The position numbers were made by a program, and so were the translations under genes. From positions 124,001-188,000 of the forward strand of contig NZ_RCSU01000012.1 of the NCBI RefSeq assembly GCF_003991355.1: a stretch of DNA of 64,000 bases, read 5' to 3'. This DNA is from Pseudoflavitalea rhizosphaerae. Its GTDB lineage: Bacteria > Bacteroidota > Bacteroidia > Chitinophagales > Chitinophagaceae. The notes beneath the pieces were generated by a model that worked only from the letters and a program-made list of their open reading frames with translations, did no database searches and was not told where the DNA came from. Of the stretch, positions 1-7,584 are shown in pieces; the first letter of the stretch is position 1; each line of letters begins with the position of its first letter.

Positions 1-118
1 TCGAATGAAATATTTCCTGGTATTGCAACCACTGCATATTCTCTATACCATTACTGCCGGCTGGCTGGGTAAATTCGGTCATTATGAATGGAAGGGAAGA
101 AAGGTTTCGAAGCGATGA
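1..118 (+). CDS. 3' end of a probable family 2 glycosyltransferase (partial)
   Basis: The frame is open from the left edge of the window and stops at TGA 116-118, giving about 38 C-terminal residues. It holds a hydrophobic stretch (residues FLVLQPLHILYTITAGWLG) followed by the basic tail HYEWKGRKVSKR. A membrane-anchored end with a YEWKGR-type tail is what I remember from Bacteroidota family 2 glycosyltransferases, but the catalytic domain lies outside the window, so the assignment rests on the tail alone. The stop lies 29 bases before the downstream permease start, so the two may be co-transcribed. Confidence 0.5.
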   Translation, partial: RMKYFLVLQPLHILYTITAGWLGKFGHYEWKGRKVSKR

Positions 119-147
119 AATACCGGATAAAATTGTAATTTCCGCAA

Positions 148-1218
148 ATGGCTGCTGAGGCTTCCCGAAATACATGGAGAAGGTTACGAAAAAACAAAGG
201 CGCGCTGTTTGGCATGGGCATCATCCTGCTGTCTGTACTCACCGCTCTCTTTGCCTATTTCATTTCACCGGACGGCACACCTGATGCCAACAGGATGATT
301 GTTGAGATCGGTGGACAAAAGCCTGGATTCAAACAGCAGTTCCTTCAACTTCCCAAATCTCCTGTTCCACCCAAAGTCTCTTTTCTTCAACGATTGTTAC
401 GCGGGCAAGAGGACCAGTTCCATTTCATTCCTATCAGTTCCTATACCACTACCAGTGACAGCCTGATCATTCAGCAATACATCGATGAAGGCGTTACAGA
501 CAGAGTAGCGTATTCCATTCATACGCCTGGATGGAAAGTAAGCGAACAAACTTTTCACCTTGGCACAGACAAATATGGAAGGGATATTCTCAGCCGGCTA
601 CTGGTTGGTGTTCGTGTGAGCCTCAGCGTTGGATTGGTGACTGTATTGATCTCCCTGAGCATCGGCGTACTGCTGGGTGCACTGGCAGGCTATTTCAGGG
701 GAAAAGTGGACGATGCCATCATGTGGTTCATCAATGTGATCTGGAGCATCCCTACCCTGCTGCTGGTATTTGCCATAACACTGATGCTGGGCAAAGGATT
801 CTGGCAGGTGTTCATCGCAATCGGGTTGACCATGTGGGTGAATGTAGCGCGGATCATCCGCGGGCAGGTGATGAGCGTTAGGGAAATGGAATACGTGGAA
901 GCCGCCAGGGCGCTGGGTTACGTGCATGGCCGCATTTTGTTCAGGCATGTTCTGCCAAACGTGATGGGTCCTGTAACAGTAGTGGCCGCTTCCAATTTTG
1001 CATCGGCTATCGTGATCGAAGCGGGCCTCAGCTTCCTGGGCGTAGGTGTTCAGCCGCCACAGCCCAGCTGGGGACTGATGATCAAAGAGAACTACAATTT
1101 CATCATTACTAATAATCCTATGCTGGCGCTCGCTCCGGGTTTTGCCATTATGTTGCTGGTACTGGCATTCAACATGCTTGGAAATGGATTGAGGGATGCG
1201 CTTGAAGTGAGAGGATAA
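148..1218 (+). CDS. ABC transporter permease, OppC/DppC type (oligopeptide/dipeptide import)
   Basis: A 356-residue inner-membrane permease of the binding-protein-dependent peptide importer family. Residues about 20-42 form the first membrane helix. A periplasmic insert of about 90 residues follows, then five more helices. The EAA loop that docks on the ATPase is clear at about residues 249-272 (EAARALGYVHGRILFRHVLP). The segment just before the membrane core (HLGTDKYGRDILSRLLVG) matches the conserved OppC/DppC entry (GTDxxGRDxxSR). The start is ATG 148. No cognate ATPase, OppB or binding protein lies within the window, so either they are encoded elsewhere, which is common in Bacteroidota, or the left edge cuts off the context. 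Substrate is unknown. Confidence 0.93.
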   Translation: MAAEASRNTWRRLRKNKGALFGMGIILLSVLTALFAYFISPDGTPDANRMIVEIGGQKPGFKQQFLQLPKSPVPPKVSFLQRLLRGQEDQFHFIPISSYTTTSDSLIIQQYIDEGVTDRVAYSIHTPGWKVSEQTFHLGTDKYGRDILSRLLVGVRVSLSVGLVTVLISLSIGVLLGALAGYFRGKVDDAIMWFINVIWSIPTLLLVFAITLMLGKGFWQVFIAIGLTMWVNVARIIRGQVMSVREMEYVEAARALGYVHGRILFRHVLPNVMGPVTVVAASNFASAIVIEAGLSFLGVGVQPPQPSWGLMIKENYNFIITNNPMLALAPGFAIMLLVLAFNMLGNGLRDALEVRG

Positions 1219-1224
1219 CAAAAA

Positions 1225-1248
1225 AGGCGCACCGTTGCGGATGCGCCT
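1225..1248. terminator. Probable bidirectional Rho-independent terminator
   Basis: A perfect 7-bp stem (AGGCGCA/TGCGCCT) with a 10-nt loop lies 6 bases after the permease stop. It is flanked by an A-run on the left and a T-rich run shortly to the right. It sits between the plus-strand permease and the convergent minus-strand lipoprotein gene, so it can serve both. Confidence 0.7.
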
Positions 1249-1268
1249 GTTACAAATTTTTATTTTGA

Positions 1269-1691
1269 TTATTTTCTGATGTATCGGAAACTGCCTGTCC
1301 ATTTATTTGTTGCACAATTCTTGGAAGTAACTGTCACCTGTACCAGTGCAGTGATTCCTGCGGGAGTACCGGTGATGGTAACGTTGTTTACCCCGGCTGT
1401 AACATTGGTTGGATTGGCTTCGAAGAATTGCGTACCGTTTGCATCGTTCTTAGCTATTACATTGATGGTTGCTCCTGCTGCAGGAAAGCCTGCCGTGATA
1501 TTGATAGTTACAGGGAATGTGGCATCAACCTGTGCAGGAGCAGTAGTGTTGATTGCCGGAATGGTTGTTACTGCCAGCTTGGTTTCTGAACAGGGGTCTG
1601 GTGGTGCAGGCCCATCACCACCTTTATCGCTGCATTGAATAAAGGTCAGTGACACAAAAGCCAGTAAAGCAGCAGCCAACAATTTTTTCAT
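1269..1691 (-). CDS. Small secreted lipoprotein of unknown function
   Basis: 140 residues. The N-terminus has two Lys, a hydrophobic core and a Cys at residue 20 (FVSLTFIQC), a loose lipobox. Ser-Asp then a Gly/Pro-rich linker follow, suggesting an outer-membrane lipoprotein. The remaining about 105 residues are rich in Thr, Val, Ala and Asn with alternating hydrophobic residues and look like a single Ig-like beta-sandwich. One Cys pair (SKNCATNKW region and PDPCSE) may form a disulfide. I do not recognise a named family. It has its own upstream region and is not obviously in an operon; the Lrp gene upstream on the same strand ends 82 bases before its start. Confidence 0.75.
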   Translation of the reverse strand: MKKLLAAALLAFVSLTFIQCSDKGGDGPAPPDPCSETKLAVTTIPAINTTAPAQVDATFPVTINITAGFPAAGATINVIAKNDANGTQFFEANPTNVTAGVNNVTITGTPAGITALVQVTVTSKNCATNKWTGSFRYIRK

Positions 1692-1773
1692 ACAAAGTAG
1701 ATTGGGTCTATAATAACGATCCGTCTCTAAAAATAATATTTATTCCTTCGCCATAAAACAAATATTTCTGGAT

Positions 1774-2244
1774 TTACGATGTATATACCTGAACATTACG
1801 ACTAAAGGATTCTTCCAGCGAAATAAAGGTCTCGGTCCTTTCAATCCCTTTGATCTTCTGTAATTCATCGTGTAATACGGCACGGAGCTGATTGATATCT
1901 TTGCAGATGATCTCGGCAAACATGCTGTAGTTCCCGGTGGTATAATTCAGGCGGATGATCTCCGGTATCTTTTGCAGTTCCCTAGCTACGGAATCATACA
2001 GTGAGCTCTTTTCCAGGTAAATGCCGATGAAGGCGATCACATCGTATCCGAGCTGCTTCATATCCACGTTCAATTTGGTACCTTTTACGATACCTGCTTC
2101 CTGCAGTTTTTTGATCCGCACGTGGATGGTGCCACCCGATACAAATAATTTCTTACCCAGATCAGCATACGAAACCTCTGCATTATCGATCATCTCGTGG
2201 ATGATCTGAAGGTCCAGTTTGTCAAGATTCAATTTAGCGCCCAT
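1774..2244 (-). CDS. Lrp/AsnC family transcriptional regulator
   Basis: 156 residues, the usual Lrp length. Residues about 6-60 are an AsnC-type helix-turn-helix (LDLQIIHEMIDNAEVSYADL, then a recognition helix with SGGTIHVRIKKLQEAGIV). Residues about 70-150 are a RAM-type ligand-binding alpha/beta domain ending in the typical TETFISLEESF strand. Such proteins bind DNA as dimers or octamers and respond to amino acids or related metabolites. The start is ATG 2244. The effector and targets cannot be read from the sequence. It is transcribed away from the tRNA-like RNA gene, with a 150-base AT-rich region between them. Confidence 0.95.
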   Translation of the reverse strand: MGAKLNLDKLDLQIIHEMIDNAEVSYADLGKKLFVSGGTIHVRIKKLQEAGIVKGTKLNVDMKQLGYDVIAFIGIYLEKSSLYDSVARELQKIPEIIRLNYTTGNYSMFAEIICKDINQLRAVLHDELQKIKGIERTETFISLEESFSRNVQVYTS

Positions 2245-2395
2245 TTTATAATCGTAATTTTATAAATTTCAAAGCAACCCTGCAAATATTTGTATAATCT
2301 CGAAACTTTCAAAATTTTTATTGAAAATTCTTCAAGCAATTGCTCGTTTTCTTTAATATTGCACTGTAATTAGCTCTTAACAAAACAACAGATAC

Positions 2396-2564
2396 TGTGG
2401 AGTGATGGAATTTTGGCAGACATGCCCTCTTGTCTCGGGGGTGGGGGTCACAGGATAAACGTAGTGTAATGCCGGACTGGTTCACGCTGGTTCGACTGGG
2501 GTTGACCACCGCAGATTGCGCTATTGCTAACTGCCCCGTGGAGGTTCGAGTCCTCCCTCTACAG
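2396..2564 (+). ncRNA. tRNA-like RNA with Leu-type arms and a giant variable-arm insert
   Basis: The ends fold as a tRNA. The acceptor is 2396-2402 with 2557-2563 (7 bp, one G-U). The D stem is 2405-2407 with 2421-2423, with a Leu-like 13-nt loop containing GG. An anticodon-like arm is 2425-2429 with 2437-2441. The T stem is 2540-2544 with 2552-2556 and has a canonical TTCGAGT loop. G2564 sits at the discriminator position and CCA is not encoded. The anticodon-like loop TTGTCTC is abnormal: U follows the would-be GUC anticodon. Between the anticodon arm and the T arm lie 98 nt (2442-2539) instead of a normal variable arm. That insert can form a 7-bp helix (2444-2450 with 2503-2510, A2508 bulged) and a bulged hairpin (2511-2534). 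A strong terminator follows at once, so it is probably an independent transcript. It could be a decayed tRNA-Leu gene or a distinct structured RNA; I favour the latter because all stems are intact. Confidence 0.6.
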
Positions 2565-2570
2565 CAAAAA

Positions 2571-2591
2571 CCCTTCCGTTATCCGGAAGGG
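2571..2591. terminator. Strong bidirectional Rho-independent terminator
   Basis: A perfect 8-bp GC-rich stem (CCCTTCCG/CGGAAGGG) with a 5-nt loop is followed by seven T on the plus strand and preceded by five A, which give a T-run on the minus strand. It ends the tRNA-like RNA on the plus strand and the gld/mutS-like operon arriving on the minus strand. Confidence 0.9.
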
Positions 2592-2618
2592 TTTTTTTAT
2601 TGTTCTTAATTGTACGGT

Positions 2619-3932
2619 TTAGGCTTGTATCATTTCCAGGATCCCTTCATTACGGATGATCATCATCCCCTGCCTGTCTTCCGTGATCCCTTCAGCCAGC
2701 TTATAAGTATATTTCGGCACTGAGCCTTCCAACATTGTGGGCATGTATACGAACCTGATATTTTCTTTCCCTTTTAATGCCTCACCCACTTCAATGATAT
2801 GGGTAGACACCACAAAAAGGCATTTCCGGTAATCAGCAAACGCTTCTGTAACAGATAAAGTGCCATCGAATGCATCTTTTACATTCGTTCCTTTGAATAG
2901 TTCATCAAACATGAGCAAGAGCCGTTTACCACTGGCCGCAGCTTCAGCTGCCTGCTTTACCCTTACCACTTCCGCATAGAAATGACTGTATCCAAGATGG
3001 ATATTGTCTGCCACATTGATACTGGTATATAACCCTTCTCTAACGGAGAAACACATACTATCTGCCGCCACGGGAAATCCCATTTGCGCCAGGTACAGGC
3101 TGATGGCAACCGCCTTCATAAGCGTTGATTTTCCGGCCATATTGGCGCCAGTCAGAAAAAGCACATTGCTATCTTCCTGCATCCTGATCTGATTACCCAC
3201 TGCTTTATCGATACAGGGATGCCTTAGCTCCGTAGCTTCCAGCAGATTGCTTTCCGCAGGCAACGCCTCAGCATATGTGAACCCTTTAGCCCGCGACACA
3301 TCGCTCACAGCAATGTAAACATCCACTTCATAAATGAAATCCAGAATGGTTTCCATGCTGGAAGCGAAACTGCTTTTAAGCAGGTGATCGTACCGGGCGA
3401 GCGTTTGTAATGGCAGTTCTTTATAGATATCGATATTACGCAGTTTGGTGAGCGCTTGTTCAGAAAGAATCCTGTGAACCTCTTGCATACGATTGACAAA
3501 AGGGCCTGTTGTTTTTTGTGCTTCTACAAATGCGAAACATTTGTTGAGGGTAACAATGGTAGCCTGCATACCCTGCACGATCTTCTTAAAACGCTCATCA
3601 CGGGTCAGCCCTGCCAGGGCCTTCTTTATGAAAACTCCCGCCAGCACCGTGATAGCGGATTTCCCGGAACCGGCATCCAGGTATTCCCGCATGCTGTTCA
3701 CCTGTTGCACATCGAAAGGAAACCTGATGGCAGTCTCCTGAAAATACCGGAAGATACTGCTACGCATATTGATTTCCGTTACACTGGTGAGCGGATCGCG
3801 GAACATGCCATCGAGCAACTGCTCCCCTCCCCTCGTTTTCACCTGGTTGAACAGATGGTACACGGAACCCTGCCGGAATTTTCCCAGCAGGTTCAATTCA
3901 TCCAGTGTTTGTCTGTCGATACTGAAACTCAT
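2619..3932 (-). CDS. MutS-related ATPase lacking the mismatch-recognition domain (copy 1)
   Basis: 437 residues, about half of a true MutS. It has the helical lever/clamp-like region (residues about 1-240) and the MutS ATPase domain. The Walker A motif GANMAGKST is at 262-270 and Walker B LLLMFDELF follows, with the DE pair at 343-344. A MutS-type STH motif follows (VVSTHIIEV). There is no N-terminal mismatch-binding domain I with its Phe-x-Glu, so it should not recognise mismatches like MutS. Families of this build may bind branched or recombining DNA, or have other roles. The gene follows its paralogue at 3951-5240 by 18 bases and is last in the operon before the bidirectional terminator. 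Start ATG 3932. Confidence 0.88.
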   Translation of the reverse strand: MSFSIDRQTLDELNLLGKFRQGSVYHLFNQVKTRGGEQLLDGMFRDPLTSVTEINMRSSIFRYFQETAIRFPFDVQQVNSMREYLDAGSGKSAITVLAGVFIKKALAGLTRDERFKKIVQGMQATIVTLNKCFAFVEAQKTTGPFVNRMQEVHRILSEQALTKLRNIDIYKELPLQTLARYDHLLKSSFASSMETILDFIYEVDVYIAVSDVSRAKGFTYAEALPAESNLLEATELRHPCIDKAVGNQIRMQEDSNVLFLTGANMAGKSTLMKAVAISLYLAQMGFPVAADSMCFSVREGLYTSINVADNIHLGYSHFYAEVVRVKQAAEAAASGKRLLLMFDELFKGTNVKDAFDGTLSVTEAFADYRKCLFVVSTHIIEVGEALKGKENIRFVYMPTMLEGSVPKYTYKLAEGITEDRQGMMIIRNEGILEMIQA

Positions 3933-3950
3933 GATATTCTTAGTGGTTGT

Positions 3951-5240
3951 TTATTTCTTTCCATTCTGTAAAATATCCAGGATGCCTTCATTCCGGATGA
4001 TGATCATCCCGTGCCTGTCTTCCGTGATGCCCCGCTCAAGCTTGTAAGTGTACTCAGGCGTGTGTCCATTCATACGGGTGGGCAGAAAGAGGAAGCCGGC
4101 ATTGGATTGTTGACGCAGATCTTCGCCTGCTTCCACGATATGGGAAGAAATGATGAAAAGGCTGTTGGTTCTGCTGGCAAAAGACTGTGTAACGGCAACA
4201 GTGGCTTCATGAGCATCTTTCACATTGGTGCCCCGAAACAGTTCATCGAATACGATGAAGAGTGATTTTCCGGATTTCAGTTCAGCAGCCACCTTTTTTA
4301 CACGCAGTACTTCTGCGTAAAAATGACTGGCGCCGATACCAAGATTGTCCGGCAAGTTGATGGTGGTATAAATACCATCCATAACCGAAAACTCCATGGA
4401 AGCAGCCGCTACCGGAAACCCCATATGCGCCAGGAATACTGCAGTGCTGAGCGAACGCAGGAAAGTGGATTTACCGGCCATATTGGCACCGGTCAAAAAG
4501 ATCACACTCTGTGAAGCGTCCATCATTACATCGTTGGTGATGGGATCCTGAACTGCCGGGTGATAAACGCCTTTCAAATGAATTCTTGCCGTACCTTTTT
4601 CCAGCGCAATGGGAAAAATGAACTTCCTGGTATTGGCCACTTTGGCGATGGAAAGGTAAACGTCCAGGCTGTAAAGATAGCTCAGGAGCTTTTCCAGCCT
4701 CGCGGATTCGCGGATGCGCAGGAGCTGGTCAAATGCCGCTACTGCGGAGTAGGACAATTTCCCTTTCAGGTTTTCCCGCATCACTGGTTCGAAAGCCGGA
4801 TCGCAGAGCAAGTCTGCGATCAACTTTCGTTCATGGCTATACGCTTCGATCTTAACTACAGCCGGGGATTCAATGAAGGAATGCACCAACTGCATCAGTT
4901 CGATCACGGCAGTAACACCGTTCTGCACTTCTTTTTCACTCAGTTTCCCCTGTTCGCCCTTCCCCGGCTGATGACCGGAGTGGGCGAGATACTTCTCTGC
5001 CATGTCGAACAGGGAAACATTGAAAGGGAAAGCAAGATCAAGTTGCGCGAACGCACGGATTACGCTGCTTCTGGTATTGATACCCTCACGATCAGATAAG
5101 GGATGACGGAACATTTCCTGCAGGTGATTTTCGCCACCACGGGTATGGGTATGATTATAGATATCGTAGATGCCTGCTACATCGCGTTTACTGAAGATCC
5201 GCAGGTCATCGATGGTCTGTTCGTCTGTATGTAGTTTCAT
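3951..5240 (-). CDS. MutS-related ATPase lacking the mismatch-recognition domain (copy 2)
   Basis: 429 residues from ATG 5240. The frame also opens two codons earlier at a TTG, which I reject in favour of ATG. It is a paralogue of the next gene with the same order: helical region, then an ATPase domain with Walker A GANMAGKST near residue 260, Walker B (LFIVFDELFRGTN) and a MutS-type SSH motif (FIISSHIVEAG). The two proteins share the N-terminal pattern ending in HTRGGE or KTRGGE and the C-terminal GITEDRxGMxIIRNEGIL. They diverge most in the middle helical part, as expected for partners of a heterodimer such as MutS homologues often form; that pairing is inference. It lies 11 bases downstream of the GldFG-like gene. 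Confidence 0.88.
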   Translation of the reverse strand: MKLHTDEQTIDDLRIFSKRDVAGIYDIYNHTHTRGGENHLQEMFRHPLSDREGINTRSSVIRAFAQLDLAFPFNVSLFDMAEKYLAHSGHQPGKGEQGKLSEKEVQNGVTAVIELMQLVHSFIESPAVVKIEAYSHERKLIADLLCDPAFEPVMRENLKGKLSYSAVAAFDQLLRIRESARLEKLLSYLYSLDVYLSIAKVANTRKFIFPIALEKGTARIHLKGVYHPAVQDPITNDVMMDASQSVIFLTGANMAGKSTFLRSLSTAVFLAHMGFPVAAASMEFSVMDGIYTTINLPDNLGIGASHFYAEVLRVKKVAAELKSGKSLFIVFDELFRGTNVKDAHEATVAVTQSFASRTNSLFIISSHIVEAGEDLRQQSNAGFLFLPTRMNGHTPEYTYKLERGITEDRHGMIIIRNEGILDILQNGKK

Positions 5241-5251
5241 CTCCAATCAGT

Positions 5252-7573
5252 TTATTGCCTTTTGCGGCGGATCAGCAATACAGTGCCACCAATCAGCAGT
5301 ATGGAGGGCAATGCGTAGAGCAGGGCCGTTTTAAATACCAGTACTTTCGGGTGGGTGAAATCCAGTTTCGCATCATCAGGCAATGGCCACCATACGAACA
5401 GGGGAAACTCATTGTAGTTAAGCCAGCTGTAGATTCCCTGGAAAGGATCAGCTTTGGACATTCGTAATGCGCTAAGCCAGTCAGCATCACTGGTAACAAC
5501 AATGCGTTGTTCCTTGCCGTTGATGCTGCGACTTAATTTCAATCCCGTTACAAATGAATCAACCTTGTAATCGCCTTCGGCAGGATTGAAAACTGGCAAA
5601 GCAGAATCGATCACCAGTTTTCCAGCTTTCCACCATACCCTGTTCTTGTAAGTGACCATGATCGGTTCGATGGTAAAGGAGCTGGTATCAGACCAGTGCA
5701 ACAGGGAGGCGCCTGGAGTCAGCAGTCCCATGGTATCGCCATCACGCTTTCTCATGTAGGTGGAGACCATATCCGCCATATTAGCGCCAGGCCAGGTGAA
5801 GTAGCTTGCTACAAAATCAGGCGTATTGTCCCTTGACAGCTGCACCAGTTTGCCACCCATCATCTCCACGCCCAGTTGACGGAGAACAGGGTTGATGAGA
5901 TCAACCTTCTCGGGCTCTGCAGTGATCAGCATATTACCACCTTTGCTTATGTAGCTGGCAATCCTTTGCTGAACTGTATCGCTGAGTTTTGTTTTGGGAT
6001 CGGCCAGAACCAGGGTTGCCGTATTGTTGGGAATCTCCTTCTGGCCAATATCGATCGTATCGATATCAAATCCGTTATTGATCAGTGAGATGCGGCTTCC
6101 TTTGGCCAGGGTGTGAGAACCATATTCACGTTCTCCCATTTTCACTACAGAGCGCTCGAAGTGCCCGGTGGAATATAGCAGCTGCGGCATTTCAGGGAGC
6201 ATCAGCCGCTTGAAAGCAGCAGCCACTTCCGGCTCATCAGGCCATACCCTGGGATCATCATAGGTGCGGATAAAAGTAGATTTGCCTTTGTAGTTGAGCT
6301 TCATCACCAAACGCTTTCCTTCCGGAGACAGGTCAATGATCTTGCGGATCTCGTCAGGTTTCATGAACAGTTTCGCATTCATATTCCTGCCATCCGCAAT
6401 CAACGCTGCAATTTCATGGATGTTCTTGCCTGGGAAGCTCTTATAAAGATTGCTGTCTCCTTCCATTACATCATAGTAATATACATAGTTGAACTTGAAC
6501 TCAGGTTTGAACCGGATGTATTTAGACCACATCTGGGCCAGGTAATTGTTGCGGCCCTGCGGCAAGCCATAATCCATTCCGCCGCCGAAGAAATTGCAAT
6601 ACATTGTTACTTCTACGGGATCATCACCCAGCTCTTTCACCACTTTCTGTGTTTTCACGTGAAGGGTGTTCACCTGGTCCCTGGTGGTATCCCAGTAACC
6701 AACCAGTGTAGGGCGTGATGCAAAATAACCTATCACCAGTCCGCAAGCCACAACTGCCATGTACCTGCTGGTTTTGGTCCACCAGGGTTTGATCTCTCTG
6801 GCGCCCTGCACTTTCAGGTAAGTAAAGGCAACGAACATGGCAATGATCACCAGGAAGTAGATCACATCATTGGTAGTGATCAGGCCCTGCAGCATATTGG
6901 CGGTCCTTCCCCTGATAGAAAGGAAATAAGTGAGGTCGCGCACGAAATCATATTCCTGCCAGAGCTGCCCTACATACCCCAGCAGGAAGAGTAACATGAA
7001 AGTACCTAATGCCGAAATGATCTGGTATGTAGTGAGGGAAGACATGAACATACCGATAGCTGTATAAGTACAAACCAGCAGGAAAAATCCGAGGATGGCA
7101 GACCACAGCATGCCAAACTCTGCATCTTTGATACCCGCAATACCAATGCAAACGAATATCGCGATGATCAGCACCAGGATAGCATTGAAGCCAATGATGG
7201 CCAGGTATTTTCCAAGTACGATATCCCTCGATCTCACAGGTGAAGAGTAAAGCAACCTGATAGTGCCGCTCGTGATCTCCCGGCTGATAATGCCCATAGT
7301 AAGAAGAGGCACAAATAAGTAAAGGTTCTGCAATGAGTTCACAAAAATGCCCGCGTCATTCAGAAAAACACCGCGGGTGATGGATCCCTGGAAGTTCTTA
7401 AATTGCCCTCCTGAATACTTCATCATCATATCCTGGAATTTGGCAATCGGTTCCATTGCGTTGATGAAAAAGAAGGCGCACTGCACCAGGAATGCGATGC
7501 AGAGAAACCAGGCAACCGGGGAGTAAAAAAGGTTGCGAAGCTCTGTTTTCGCTATTTTAATAATCATCTTCAT
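5252..7573 (-). CDS. Fused ABC-2 permease and GldG-type auxiliary protein (GldF-GldG fusion)
   Basis: 773 residues. Residues about 1-240 are an ABC-2 type permease with six membrane helices and the conserved SREITSGTIRLLYSSPVRSR loop, as in GldF. A further helix lies near residues 270-285. Residues about 290-740 are a periplasmic domain of the ABC_transp_aux/GldG type (TLVLADPKTKLSD, then a GGNMLITAEP strand-turn). A C-terminal helix and a basic tail (LLIRRKRQ) anchor it. In Flavobacterium johnsoniae GldF and GldG are separate and work with the ATPase GldA in gliding and type IX secretion-related functions. Here they are one chain, and GldA is encoded 11 bases upstream. Whether this locus serves gliding or another ABC export role is not shown by the sequence. 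Confidence 0.88.
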   Translation of the reverse strand: MKMIIKIAKTELRNLFYSPVAWFLCIAFLVQCAFFFINAMEPIAKFQDMMMKYSGGQFKNFQGSITRGVFLNDAGIFVNSLQNLYLFVPLLTMGIISREITSGTIRLLYSSPVRSRDIVLGKYLAIIGFNAILVLIIAIFVCIGIAGIKDAEFGMLWSAILGFFLLVCTYTAIGMFMSSLTTYQIISALGTFMLLFLLGYVGQLWQEYDFVRDLTYFLSIRGRTANMLQGLITTNDVIYFLVIIAMFVAFTYLKVQGAREIKPWWTKTSRYMAVVACGLVIGYFASRPTLVGYWDTTRDQVNTLHVKTQKVVKELGDDPVEVTMYCNFFGGGMDYGLPQGRNNYLAQMWSKYIRFKPEFKFNYVYYYDVMEGDSNLYKSFPGKNIHEIAALIADGRNMNAKLFMKPDEIRKIIDLSPEGKRLVMKLNYKGKSTFIRTYDDPRVWPDEPEVAAAFKRLMLPEMPQLLYSTGHFERSVVKMGEREYGSHTLAKGSRISLINNGFDIDTIDIGQKEIPNNTATLVLADPKTKLSDTVQQRIASYISKGGNMLITAEPEKVDLINPVLRQLGVEMMGGKLVQLSRDNTPDFVASYFTWPGANMADMVSTYMRKRDGDTMGLLTPGASLLHWSDTSSFTIEPIMVTYKNRVWWKAGKLVIDSALPVFNPAEGDYKVDSFVTGLKLSRSINGKEQRIVVTSDADWLSALRMSKADPFQGIYSWLNYNEFPLFVWWPLPDDAKLDFTHPKVLVFKTALLYALPSILLIGGTVLLIRRKRQ

Positions 7574-7584
7574 GGCTACTGCTC

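Noticed and set aside
598-1302. Long minus-strand frame opposite the OppC permease, and similar long frames opposite trmB, mqnC, act and cox genes
   Set aside because: They lie wholly in the shadow of clear conserved genes and have His/Gln/Pro-rich composition with no domain.
2396-2564. Group I or II intron in a tRNA-Leu gene
   Set aside because: Known tRNA introns interrupt the anticodon arm. Here that arm is closed by complementary strands (2425-2429 with 2437-2441) and the extra sequence lies after it. The insert is also too short for a self-splicing intron.
2396-2564. tmRNA, SRP RNA, 6S RNA or RNase P RNA
   Set aside because: No tmRNA tag frame or usual length, no SRP GGAAG-type tetraloop domain, no long 6S bubble hairpin and no RNase P core motifs.
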